A stretch of 64,000 nucleotides of DNA from Bacillus_BD oryzisoli_A (GTDB taxonomy: Bacteria > Bacillota > Bacilli > Bacillales > Cytobacillaceae): positions 192,509 through 256,508 of the forward strand of contig NZ_JBHZRC010000006.1 of the NCBI RefSeq assembly GCF_043641075.1, in the 5' to 3' direction. A program made the translations under genes and the position numbers. How positions within the stretch are numbered: position 1 is the first letter of the stretch; each line of letters starts with the position of its first letter. A model generated the notes under the pieces. It did no database searches. It saw only the letters and a list, made by a program, of their open reading frames with translations, and had not been told where the DNA came from. Shown here piece by piece: positions 41,970-50,946 of the stretch.

Positions 41970-44900
41970 TTATTGATATAACCAAACCTTCATTAATGAA
42001 ATCAATTGATCAGGATTGATCGGTTTGACAATATAATCCGATGCTCCAGCCTCTAAGCATTTCTCGCGATCGTTTTTCATCGCTTTAGCTGTCAAAGCAA
42101 TAATTGGCAGCTCCATGAATCGATTCATCGCTCTTATTCTTCTAATTGCCTCATATCCATCCATTTCAGGCATCATAATATCCATCAATACCAACTCAAT
42201 ACCCGGACTTTGCTGCAGGATTTCAAGACTTTCAATGCCATTTTCTGCAAATACAACTTCCATACCATTCATCTCAAGAATACTGGAAAGGGCGAATACA
42301 TTACGGACATCATCATCAACAAGCAGAACCTTCTTACCTTGCAGACCGGACGGTGTACTCACTTCCATATTATGCGGCTCATCGTTCCTACTCTCCGTCA
42401 CTTGCGTTTCCTGGATAAATAATTCAAGCTCTTCCTTTAACCGCTGCGGAGAGTGCTCATTCTTGATGATAATCGTTTGAGTATACTTTCTTAATTGAAT
42501 TTCCTCTTTTGACGTTAAATCTCGTCCAGTATAAATAATGATTTTTACTTTTTGGAGATGCTCCGTTTCCTTTAATTTTTCTAATAAATCAAATCCGCTT
42601 GTATCTGTTAAACCTAAATCAAGAATCATACAATCAAAGCTGTTCACCTTTAATTCTTCTATTGCCTCATTGCCTGTTGATACCGCTTTGATAATGACGT
42701 CCATATCCCCTATTAGCTCCATGATACTGCTTCGCTGCCACATATCGTCATCCACCAGCAGGAGTCTTTTAATATGATTTTCTTCTTCTGACTGTTCTGG
42801 TTCAAAATATGGCTCTTTGTGGCTGGATTCTCTTTCCGTATCGGCTAATTGTTCCATGGCTGCAGCCGCCCCATTAGCAGCAATTGCCTCTACAGGCATA
42901 ATCGTTTCTTTATAATCACCAACATAAAAGGCAAACGAGCTTCCCTTCCCTGTTTCACTTTCCACAACAATTTGCCCGCCTAATAAAACAGCAAGTTCTC
43001 TGCTAATGGACAACCCTAAGCCTGTTCCTCCATATTTACGACTTGTGGTACCATCTGCCTGTTGAAAGGCTTCGAAAATTAAATCCTGCTTGTTCTTTGA
43101 TATCCCAATCCCTGTATCTCTAACAGTGAATACAACTCTGTTTGGTTTATCAGCTTTTGAATCTAATCCAATTTCAAGACAGACTTCGCCTTCCTCCGTA
43201 AACTTAAAGGCATTTGATAACAGATTTTTTAATACTTGCTGAATTCGAGCTCCATCACTATAGATGGAATGCGGCACTCCTTCCTTTAAGCTAATAGAGA
43301 AATTCAAATTCTTCTCATTGGCAATTGGTCTAAAGCTAGCTTCAACAAAGCCTGCAATATCTGTTAGCATCACGTCACTCAAATGGGTCTGCGTTTTTCC
43401 TGACTCGATTTTTGCTAAATCCAAAATATCATTAATCAGTATTAATAAGTCATGACCAGAGGAATAGATTGTTTTAGAGAATTCGACTTGCTTAGAGGTT
43501 AAATTGCCTTCTCCATTATCAGCTAATAGCTTGGATAGAATTAATAAACTGTTTAACGGTGTTCGAAGCTCATGGGACATATTGGCAAGGAATTCTGTTT
43601 TATATTTCGAACTTAAAGCGAGCTCCTTCGCTTTCGTTTCCAGCTCCGCTCTTGCCTTTTCTACTTCTCGATTCGTTCGTTCAAACCTCTTGTTCTGTTC
43701 TTCCAAGTCTTTCGCCTTTTCTTCTAAATCCGCATTTGCTTGTTCAAGCTCCTCCTGCTGCATTTGGAGTTTTTCCTCCGACTGTCTTAGCGCCTGCGTT
43801 TGTTCCTCGAGCTCTTCATTTGTCGCTCTCAGTTCCTCCTGCTGATTTTGCAATTCTTCCGACTGAGCCTGGATTTCCTCCATTAATCTTTGTGACTCCT
43901 CCAGTGTTTTGGCTAATTGAATACTGGCCATCACACTTTCAAGGATAATACCTACCCCATTAATAAGCTCTTCTAGGAAAGCTTGCTGTGCTTCACTAAA
44001 TGGTTTAAAGGAGGCAATCTCTAAAACCGCTTTAACATCTCCCTCAAAAAGGATAGGCAGGACATATAAATTTAGGGGAGGTGCTTCACCTAAACCAGAG
44101 GATACACGAACATAATCGGAAGGTACTTCAGTCAAAATAATAGGTGTTTTTTCAAAAATTGCTTGCCCGATAAGCCCTTCACCAGAACGAATCGTATTCG
44201 ATAGATGTTTCCTCTCCTTAAAAGCATAGGTAGAAAGAAGCTGATAGACCGGCTGATTTTGCTCGTTAAGATCCTTTACATAGAATACAGCATGACTCGA
44301 TTCAACTAATGGCACAACTTTTGATAGGAACTGACTTCCCAATGTTTTTAAGTCATGTGAACCATTTAAGCTTGTTGTTATGTCAGCAATATTTGCTTTT
44401 ATCCATAATAGCTCTTGTTCCTTTTTCTTCTGCATTTCTAGTGATTCGGTCATTTGATTAAAAGAAATAGCCACTTCATCCATCTCATCATTTGATTGGA
44501 TATCCAGCTTCGTACTTAAGTCGGCATTTCCATTTGCTACATCACTCATAATCTTAGACATAGCATTCAAACGAGTTGTTATTGTACGGATATTTCGAAA
44601 CAGAATACTTATGATAAGAATTATCACTATTGCTAATATCACTACACCTATTATAATTTCTCTCTGAAAGTCCTTTAACATGGTTGTGATGGATGATTCC
44701 AGGTTTGAACTAAAGGTGGAGGTAATTCCAGAAATAACTTGGAAAAATTCTTCATGAATCTCCGCAGAGCTTTCATTAATTAAGGCAAGTGCTTTTTCTT
44801 TATCCCCCTGGGAAACAGCGGCAATGACTTCATCCTGGTATAAATTAAACTCATTGTTTGTCTGTTTTAAACTCGAAACCAGCTCTTTTTGTTCAGCTGT

Positions 44901-45203
44901 TTTTGTATTCGATTCTAGAAAACGAATATCTTGCTTCATTTCATCCCTTGTTGATTTTAACGTGGTTAACTCCTTCTGCAGTGCTGCTTCATTTGTAAAA
45001 ATCACTAGGTTTCGAATACGTATTCCGGCATTTTTTACATCCGTATGAATTTGTCCTGCAGTAGAAGATAGCTGGTAGTTTGTTTGTATGGCACGGGTTG
45101 TTTTACTGAGATCTGAATTTTGTACCAACCCAATGCCAATAAGAATGACTAGGAGAACAGGTAAAGTACATAATGCCAATAAAAGCTTTGTTTTGATTTT
45201 CAT
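41970..45203 (-). CDS. Hybrid sensor kinase: HAMP-GAF-coiled coil-HisKA-HATPase-REC-REC
   Basis: A 1077-aa membrane hybrid kinase. It has membrane segments at about 6-28 and 183-205 enclosing an extracellular four-helix sensor, then HAMP (206-260) and GAF (about 275-425). A Glu/Gln-rich coiled coil follows (about 430-560, with LRATNEELEEQ). The HisKA box is FLANMSHELRTPLNSLL. HATPase motifs NLLSNAFKFTEEG, DTGIGIS and GGTGLGLSIS are present. Receiver 1 (LLLVDDDMWQR, MILDLGL) and receiver 2 (VLLVDDDVRN, LMDIMMPEMDGY) both have phospho-acceptor Asp. AGAAAGGG precedes the ATG; it starts 2 bp after the preceding gene. Confidence 0.92.
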   Translation of the reverse strand: MKIKTKLLLALCTLPVLLVILIGIGLVQNSDLSKTTRAIQTNYQLSSTAGQIHTDVKNAGIRIRNLVIFTNEAALQKELTTLKSTRDEMKQDIRFLESNTKTAEQKELVSSLKQTNNEFNLYQDEVIAAVSQGDKEKALALINESSAEIHEEFFQVISGITSTFSSNLESSITTMLKDFQREIIIGVVILAIVIILIISILFRNIRTITTRLNAMSKIMSDVANGNADLSTKLDIQSNDEMDEVAISFNQMTESLEMQKKKEQELLWIKANIADITTSLNGSHDLKTLGSQFLSKVVPLVESSHAVFYVKDLNEQNQPVYQLLSTYAFKERKHLSNTIRSGEGLIGQAIFEKTPIILTEVPSDYVRVSSGLGEAPPLNLYVLPILFEGDVKAVLEIASFKPFSEAQQAFLEELINGVGIILESVMASIQLAKTLEESQRLMEEIQAQSEELQNQQEELRATNEELEEQTQALRQSEEKLQMQQEELEQANADLEEKAKDLEEQNKRFERTNREVEKARAELETKAKELALSSKYKTEFLANMSHELRTPLNSLLILSKLLADNGEGNLTSKQVEFSKTIYSSGHDLLILINDILDLAKIESGKTQTHLSDVMLTDIAGFVEASFRPIANEKNLNFSISLKEGVPHSIYSDGARIQQVLKNLLSNAFKFTEEGEVCLEIGLDSKADKPNRVVFTVRDTGIGISKNKQDLIFEAFQQADGTTSRKYGGTGLGLSISRELAVLLGGQIVVESETGKGSSFAFYVGDYKETIMPVEAIAANGAAAAMEQLADTERESSHKEPYFEPEQSEEENHIKRLLLVDDDMWQRSSIMELIGDMDVIIKAVSTGNEAIEELKVNSFDCMILDLGLTDTSGFDLLEKLKETEHLQKVKIIIYTGRDLTSKEEIQLRKYTQTIIIKNEHSPQRLKEELELFIQETQVTESRNDEPHNMEVSTPSGLQGKKVLLVDDDVRNVFALSSILEMNGMEVVFAENGIESLEILQQSPGIELVLMDIMMPEMDGYEAIRRIRAMNRFMELPIIALTAKAMKNDREKCLEAGASDYIVKPINPDQLISLMKVWLYQ

Positions 45204-45205
45204 TA

Positions 45206-47335
45206 TTAGGCCCTTTCTGGTTTTACGTTTGCTTGATTGAATTTAGTGTAGAAGTTCTCCCCTTCTTTAATGCAAAATTCATAGACCATCGAAATGGCTT
45301 GCACTCGATCTGCTACATGTAACTTTTGAAGAATTTTTGTAATATGATTTTTGACAGTATGTTCGCTTATGAATAGCTGCTCTGAAATCTCTTTATTGCT
45401 TTTGCCACTGATAATACATGTAAATACATCCATTTCACGTGAAGAAATTTTAAATTGATCCTTCATATGAATAAGTGCAGCCTCAATAATTTCTTGTTTG
45501 AAATCTTTATCCTGATTTGGGAGAACCGGGTTTGCTGAACCCAGAATGTTATTGGGAAGGTTTACAACATGCTTATTTTCTTCTCTTTGAATGGAATTTT
45601 CACTGCCATGTAATAAAAATCTTTCAAAATCTGCTGGTAAAACCGGTCGGCTAAATAAATTGCCCTGGTACTCTTGACAATGATAGTTCTTTAGTAGTTT
45701 CAGTTGTTCAAGTGTATCTACCCCTTCAGCTATAACCGATAGCTGAAGTTTATTTGCCAAAGAAGTAATCGATTCGATAAGAATTTGACTTTGGTGATGA
45801 TTCTCTGAAATATCCTGAATAAAGGATTTATCAATTTTTATCATATCAACTGGAAAACGTCTTAAATAATTTAATGACGAATAGCCCGTCCCAAAATCAT
45901 CGAGAATCACACGTGCTCCCATATTTCGCAGCTGCAGCAATTTAGGAATGATTGAATCTTCATTTTTCAAAATATCAGACTCGGTAATCTCCACCTCTAA
46001 AAGTTCGGAACTTATGCCGGTCTCCAATAAGATCTTGTAGAAGCTCTCGATAAGATTGTTTTGTAAAAAGACTTGCGCGTTCACTTTGAACGCAATTCGA
46101 ACTGGATTTAGTTCCTTTTTGATCCAACTTGTTATTTGTCCACAAACCTTTCTCAAAACCCATTGACCAATCTCAAGAATCTGTCCATTTTCTTCTGCCA
46201 TTGGAAGAAACTCTTCAGAAGAAATCGTTCCCCAGCTTGGGTGATTCCACCGTAACAAAGCTTCAGCGCTTAGTACAAGGCTAGACTCCATATCCACTCT
46301 TGGCTGAAGGACAAGAACCAATTCTTCTCTTTCAATTGCCTTTCGTAAATCGTTTCTCATTTGAAAGCTGCGATATGAATTGAGATTCAATCCAGTATGA
46401 AATACCTTGTATTTATTCTTTCCTAGTTCCTTCGCTCGGCGTAAAGCCGCGTCTGCATTCTTGATTAAGGAAAGTGAATCTTCCCCATCATATGGAAAAA
46501 TACTTAATCCAATCGATGATGTCATAAATAGCTCATATTTATCAATATAAAAGGGTTCTTTAAATGCTTCCACAATACTCTCGGCAACCATCAAAGAGCT
46601 CTCCCGATCTGATTCAGGCAAAATGATGTTGAATTCATCGCCGTCCACTCGCGCAAGTAAGTCCCCTTCACTTAATAAACCTGCCAATCGAGTGGCAATT
46701 TCCTGCAGCATTTTGTCTCCTATGATATGACCGAGAGAATCGTTTACATACTTAAACCGATCCATATCCAAGTAGAGAATCCCTAATGATTGATTCTTTC
46801 GTCTTGCTTCATTTATATAAAAGATTAATTGATCATTAAATTTTCGTCTATTTGGCAAATCTGTCAGTCCATCATGAAAGGCCATGTGTTCGATGATTCG
46901 ATTCTTTTCTTTGAGTGCCTCGGCTTGCTGGATTAATTTTTGCTTTATTTTATATAATTCCACAAAGCCTTCAACCTTTGATTTTAGAATAAAAGGATCA
47001 AAGGGCTTGAGCAGATAATCAATTGCCCCTACTGAATAACCCATGAAAATATGCTCAGAATCCATATTATTAGCGGTTATAAATAGAATTGGAATATTTT
47101 TTGTTTTTTCTCTTGTCTTGATGATCTTTGCTGTTCCAAATCCATCCATTCCCGGCATTTGCACATCTAATAAAATCGCAGCAAATTCATATTTTAATAG
47201 GTATTTTAATGCTTCTTCACCTGAATAGGCTTTAATTAAGTTGTAATCCTCATGTTCAATAATCGCTTCTAGAGCTAATAGATTTTCAGCTCGATCATCT
47301 ACTAGGAGAATATTAATAGGTTCATCGATATTCAC
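45206..47335 (-). CDS. REC-GGDEF-EAL-LuxR response regulator
   Basis: A 709-aa protein with four domains in order. The receiver (about 8-125) has phospho-Asp in LLDVQMPGMDGF and DYLLKPF. The GGDEF domain motif is altered to DGDEF (RVDGDEFNII). The EAL domain has EALLRW, VEITES, LDDFGTGYSSL and AEGVD, so it is probably an active phosphodiesterase. The C-terminal LuxR helix-turn-helix is ISSREMDVFTCIISGKSNKEI with SEHTVKNHITKILQKL. Joining c-di-GMP turnover to a DNA-binding output is rare. The GTG start at 47335 follows GAGG 8 nt upstream; the longer open frame has no ribosome site. Confidence 0.88.
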   Translation of the reverse strand: MNIDEPINILLVDDRAENLLALEAIIEHEDYNLIKAYSGEEALKYLLKYEFAAILLDVQMPGMDGFGTAKIIKTREKTKNIPILFITANNMDSEHIFMGYSVGAIDYLLKPFDPFILKSKVEGFVELYKIKQKLIQQAEALKEKNRIIEHMAFHDGLTDLPNRRKFNDQLIFYINEARRKNQSLGILYLDMDRFKYVNDSLGHIIGDKMLQEIATRLAGLLSEGDLLARVDGDEFNIILPESDRESSLMVAESIVEAFKEPFYIDKYELFMTSSIGLSIFPYDGEDSLSLIKNADAALRRAKELGKNKYKVFHTGLNLNSYRSFQMRNDLRKAIEREELVLVLQPRVDMESSLVLSAEALLRWNHPSWGTISSEEFLPMAEENGQILEIGQWVLRKVCGQITSWIKKELNPVRIAFKVNAQVFLQNNLIESFYKILLETGISSELLEVEITESDILKNEDSIIPKLLQLRNMGARVILDDFGTGYSSLNYLRRFPVDMIKIDKSFIQDISENHHQSQILIESITSLANKLQLSVIAEGVDTLEQLKLLKNYHCQEYQGNLFSRPVLPADFERFLLHGSENSIQREENKHVVNLPNNILGSANPVLPNQDKDFKQEIIEAALIHMKDQFKISSREMDVFTCIISGKSNKEISEQLFISEHTVKNHITKILQKLHVADRVQAISMVYEFCIKEGENFYTKFNQANVKPERA

Positions 47336-47478
47336 ACTTTTAACCTCGTTCCCACTATGTATATAGTATTTTCTATATACTAGAATAGCATAATCTAGGA
47401 AATTGGATAGAGTTAATTTATGGTTTAATACTGCAGAATTATTGATTATATATAGAAAGTATCTATAAATTTCGGAAT

Positions 47479-47835
47479 TCACCCAATCTTTTGCAATACT
47501 GGGATGAGGTTGGCAAAATTAGGTTTAATAATAAAATCACTGGCTCCATTATTAAGAGCATCCAGAATCATCCTTTTATGACCCATTGCCGTACACATGA
47601 TGACCGTTGCGGCTGAATCGTACGCCTTGATTTCTTTTAGTGCATCAATACCATCCAGGTTAGGCATTGTGATATCCATTAAAACAATGTCAGGAGCAAA
47701 CAGCTTATAGTTTTGGATCGCTTCATAGCCATCCTTCGCTTCAGAAATAACGTTATATCTGCTCTCCCTCAGGATATCCTTTAACCACTTCCTCATAAAA
47801 ACAGAGTCATCTGCTATTAGTATCGTTTTTGGCAA
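47479..47835 (-). CDS. CheY-like single-domain response regulator
   Basis: A 118-aa stand-alone receiver. It has acidic residues in LIADDSVFMRKWLKDIL, phospho-acceptor Asp in IVLMDITMPNLDGIDAL, Thr in VIMCTAMGHKRM and Lys in DFIIKPNF. The SVFMRKWL helix is CheY-like. It lacks an output domain, so it should act by protein contact, for instance on the hybrid kinase or CheR partners. It lies 44 bp after the PAS protein. A 143-bp gap with AT-rich TATATAG sequence precedes the next gene, which might carry a secondary promoter. Confidence 0.92.
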   Translation of the reverse strand: MPKTILIADDSVFMRKWLKDILRESRYNVISEAKDGYEAIQNYKLFAPDIVLMDITMPNLDGIDALKEIKAYDSAATVIMCTAMGHKRMILDALNNGASDFIIKPNFANLIPVLQKIG

Positions 47836-47879
47836 TTTACATCAACCTTTCCTAATAAAAATAATGTGATAGATTCTAC

Positions 47880-48446
47880 TTACTTTCGTTTTACTAATTC
47901 GTGTTTCATGCTGTCTTCAAATTCTTTTTGAATTGAAATATTTGTTACTATTCTTTCGAGTTGGAAACAATCCGCTTCAAACTGATAGATAGGTAGAATT
48001 CTATCTTGAACCCAGATCACGTCTCCATTTTTATCAATCACACGGTATTTATGACTCATGCTTCCGACCTCTGCTAGCTTTGCGATTTCTTCCAGATAGG
48101 CTTGATAATCAGCCTCATGTATAATAGCTTCCCAAGAGTCCTCATCAGTAAAATGTTCAGAGTCAAATCCCGTTACTGCTTCAAACCCACTAGGAATCCC
48201 AATTTCCTTTGTAAGTGCATCTCCCCTTTTGTTTCCTACAGCTAATGATTTCCATACACTATTAAATCGGGATTGATGGATTGAAGTCTGTTCAATCATA
48301 TAGTTAGAAAGCCTCACTAAGTAGAACAGTATACTTTTTACCGTATCAATTTCATGTATAGCTGTAGCAGGGCTCGGATTGTATACTAGTAAAGAGTCCA
48401 CATTTACATTTTTTCTTTTATGATTGAACCATGTTAATTTTCGCAT
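47880..48446 (-). CDS. PAS-domain protein, signalling operon leader
   Basis: A 188-aa soluble protein. The PAS-like fold occupies about 75-180 (FEAVTGFDSEHFTDEDSWEAIIHEADYQAYLE, then SHKYRVIDKNGDVIWVQDRILPIYQ, the PAC region). The N-terminal helical part (TVKSILFYLVRLSNYMIEQTS) may dimerise. There is no kinase or other output domain. It is the first gene of a five-gene operon and may present a ligand or partner surface to the hybrid kinase. The conserved promoter element lies 75 bp upstream. Confidence 0.8.
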   Translation of the reverse strand: MRKLTWFNHKRKNVNVDSLLVYNPSPATAIHEIDTVKSILFYLVRLSNYMIEQTSIHQSRFNSVWKSLAVGNKRGDALTKEIGIPSGFEAVTGFDSEHFTDEDSWEAIIHEADYQAYLEEIAKLAEVGSMSHKYRVIDKNGDVIWVQDRILPIYQFEADCFQLERIVTNISIQKEFEDSMKHELVKRK

Positions 48447-48520
48447 GTTTAAATTCCCCCAAATTCGTATTCCCCAATGAACTTTTCTTGTCCTTATTTT
48501 CCGTGAATTGCTTTATAAAA

Positions 48521-48564
48521 GATATCACCTTGTATTCTTATTCTAGATAGGAGGTAGTTCCTAT
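48521..48564 (-). promoter_or_regulatory. Shared element and palindrome upstream of the signalling operon
   Basis: 48521-48545 matches 40887-40911 at 24 of 25 bases (GATATCACC-T-TGTATTCTTATTCTA). ATAGGA-N6-TCCTAT follows at 48547-48564. The distance between element and palindrome is 1 nt here and 14 nt at the other place. Read on the minus strand it ends about 75 bp before the PAS gene. Confidence 0.6.
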
Positions 48565-48599
48565 TATTCATACAAAAGCAGTGTTACCACTTCACAAAA

Positions 48600-48626
48600 A
48601 AACTAGCTCCTGCTAGAAACTAGTTT
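48600..48626 (-). terminator. Terminator of the ger operon
   Basis: AAACTAG and CTAGTTT are perfect 7-bp arms, followed on the minus strand by a T-run. It lies 15 bp past the gerC stop. Confidence 0.7.
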
Positions 48627-48640
48627 CTTCATTAATATTA

Positions 48641-49849
48641 TTAATTCCATTCCATTCCCGCTCTTTTTATGTGATAGTCAACAGTTACCTTAATATCCAT
48701 TTCCTTATATACCTCTGACCATCTTTCTTCCGTTTTGATTTCTTGATCCCAATACTCCCCATACTTCGCTCTAATTCTCGCTCCCAGCCCCAATACATCT
48801 GATCCCTCTTTCTGGACCTTTTTAAGCAGCTCCCGACATATCTCTTCACTTTTATTATTCGCTGCTTGCTCAAGCTTCTTAAGATTTTTCGTGTTTAATC
48901 TATTCGTATTTACCTCTTCATCTACGACTGCATCTACCTTCACATGTATGCTAGCACTTGGTACTCCATTTTTTACCTTCACTTTAATATCTGGATTTCT
49001 TTTTTGTGATTGAATAAAATAAACACCACGACCATTATCCAATGACACCGCAATCGAATAACCTCCTGGACTTTTTTCCTTCATGCCCATATAGGCACCT
49101 ATTTCAATTGATGACGTGCGTCCAACCAGCTTCGCATCCTTGAAAAATGCAAGACCGTCAACCAGAATACGATCATTTTCAATCACTTTTACAGTTGGCA
49201 AGATGGCATTGACACCATCGTCCGATATATCTGTCCAAAATTTCCCAAGATATTCTCGGGGAAGCTTACCAAAACGAACAGCATGGTCTAACGTGCTTGA
49301 TAGATAGATTGATGGGACCGTTTCAATCGGTGGAGCGGATTTCATGACCTTTGATGCGTCTTTTTCATTAACAATCATCCACGCGGTCCTTCTTACCTCA
49401 TAGTCCCGCCTTAAATAATCATTAATTTCCGACAAGCCCCGTTTTGCAATTTCATCTGAAACGACTACTATCTGTAAATGACCCAAATAAAGCTTTTCAG
49501 CTAATTGCTGCTGGAGATTTGACATAGCATCCTTCATCGTATGACCAAATGTTTCAAGTACCCATGCCGTCTTTTCAGAACCCTGGCCTCCTCCTCCTTC
49601 AGGACCTAATTTAATTTTTCCAGGAACGGCAATTTGAGCCGTAACCTTATATAGTGTTTCTCTTTTTTTAATTGGAAAATGACCCTTACGGTGAGTGACT
49701 TCTGGTTCATCACTTAAATCCTTTTCCTGTGCCAAGTCAATAGCAATTCCTAATATATTGGCACGATCCTCTAACTCATACCGATCCCAGCAGCCTGTTA
49801 AAAGTAAGATAAGGAATATCATCAAGATAATATGTAGTGTTCTCCTCAT
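48641..49849 (-). CDS. Ger(x)C-family germination lipoprotein
   Basis: A 402-aa C subunit of a GerA-type germinant receptor. Signal peptide with lipobox LLTGC near residue 19, followed by WDRYELEDRANILGIAID, the family's most constant motif. Further conserved parts: FGHTMKDAMSNLQQQLAEKLYLGHLQIVVVSDEIAKRGL, RRTAWMIVNEKDA and the C-terminal GLGARIRAKYGEYWD. It overlaps gerB by ATGA. It would sit on the outer face of the spore inner membrane. Which germinant is sensed cannot be told. Confidence 0.93.
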   Translation of the reverse strand: MRRTLHIILMIFLILLLTGCWDRYELEDRANILGIAIDLAQEKDLSDEPEVTHRKGHFPIKKRETLYKVTAQIAVPGKIKLGPEGGGGQGSEKTAWVLETFGHTMKDAMSNLQQQLAEKLYLGHLQIVVVSDEIAKRGLSEINDYLRRDYEVRRTAWMIVNEKDASKVMKSAPPIETVPSIYLSSTLDHAVRFGKLPREYLGKFWTDISDDGVNAILPTVKVIENDRILVDGLAFFKDAKLVGRTSSIEIGAYMGMKEKSPGGYSIAVSLDNGRGVYFIQSQKRNPDIKVKVKNGVPSASIHVKVDAVVDEEVNTNRLNTKNLKKLEQAANNKSEEICRELLKKVQKEGSDVLGLGARIRAKYGEYWDQEIKTEERWSEVYKEMDIKVTVDYHIKRAGMEWN

Positions 49850-50946
49850 ACCGTTTCTCCCTCTTTCTTACGCAGCAATGAAACAACTAGTAGGAAAACA
49901 GGATAAACGATTGTAAGAAAGATTCCATAAAAGGTTATTTGTAAAATTAGATCGTACATTTCATAAATATCCTCTGGGAACATAGCAATGGCAAACATAA
50001 TAGGAAAGCCGATTAGGGAAATGAGCCGGTAATGTTCCGATTTAAATAACTCACTTACCCCTCTGACAACCACAAAATAAAAAGACAATAAAGTGGTGAA
50101 CGTACCATAAATCCATGAGATATGAAGGATGGCATCTATTCGGGCCAAGACCTGTGCAGGAATATGGACCATTCGCCCAAGTACGAGGACTGGCCAAAAC
50201 GATTGCTGAAGCTCTTCTTCTCCGAAAACAGCTAATGTCATGGTAATAATGAACACCACAAAGAAACATGCAATCCAATAACCCCATATTCCACTTTTTA
50301 CACATTTATTCGGTTCCTTCATAAAAGGAATAACCATTGATATCACAAAAAAGTTTAATACTGCTTGTTTCACAATAATCCCGCCGCTCATAAATTCCTT
50401 CAAGGTTGGGTTGTTCCCTAATATGGGTGTAACATGATAGATTTCGATATCCTGAAAAGCAGGAATTAATACGAGAAAGATTGGAAACATGATAAGCGGC
50501 ATATAGAAAAAATGAATATAGGCAAAGGTTGCCACCTTTTGAAACCCGGTTGTCGCACATAGTAGCAGCATAAAAAAAATCGCGATTTGGATCGGGGTAT
50601 TTGGCATTAAAGCACCGGCAACAATTTCGGCATATTGCCTGGTTTCCAGTCCAGTGACAATAGCAAAAAACACAATAATCAGTGCACTAAAACACCTCCC
50701 GATTGCCTTCCCTAAGAGCTTTTCACTATATCCAATGACTGTATGCTGTGGAAACCTTTTGCCTAAAAAAACGATTGCCAGCAAACCGATAAAAGCGATT
50801 AATACTCCTACTAAACTGGCAAAAGGGGCTCCAAATCCCGCTCCTCGTACCACAAACCGTGGAAGAGCGAGCATGGCCACACCTAATATAGAACTGATGA
50901 TAATCGTGGCTAGTTGAACGGGAGTAACGACATCCCTATTGTTCAT
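49846..50946 (-). CDS. GerAB-type germinant receptor permease subunit
   Basis: A 366-aa B subunit with about ten membrane segments, APC-fold like. VVTPVQLATIIISSILGVAMLALPR is the typical N terminus, with VIGYSEKLLGKAIG, TGLETRQYAEIVAGALMPNTP and the FMKEPNKCVKSGIWGYW segment. The family binds the germinant in the membrane. The ATG at 50946 has GGGAGG 8 nt upstream and lies 11 bp inside the end of gerA, which shows translational coupling; loss of full gerA translation could therefore affect it. Confidence 0.93.
   Translation of the reverse strand: MNNRDVVTPVQLATIIISSILGVAMLALPRFVVRGAGFGAPFASLVGVLIAFIGLLAIVFLGKRFPQHTVIGYSEKLLGKAIGRCFSALIIVFFAIVTGLETRQYAEIVAGALMPNTPIQIAIFFMLLLCATTGFQKVATFAYIHFFYMPLIMFPIFLVLIPAFQDIEIYHVTPILGNNPTLKEFMSGGIIVKQAVLNFFVISMVIPFMKEPNKCVKSGIWGYWIACFFVVFIITMTLAVFGEEELQQSFWPVLVLGRMVHIPAQVLARIDAILHISWIYGTFTTLLSFYFVVVRGVSELFKSEHYRLISLIGFPIMFAIAMFPEDIYEMYDLILQITFYGIFLTIVYPVFLLVVSLLRKKEGETV

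Noticed and set aside
47336..47478. Upstream extension of the REC-GGDEF-EAL-LuxR protein to overlap the CheY-like gene
   Set aside because: The 49 extra residues do not look like a receiver N terminus, and the only ribosome site precedes GTG at 47335.
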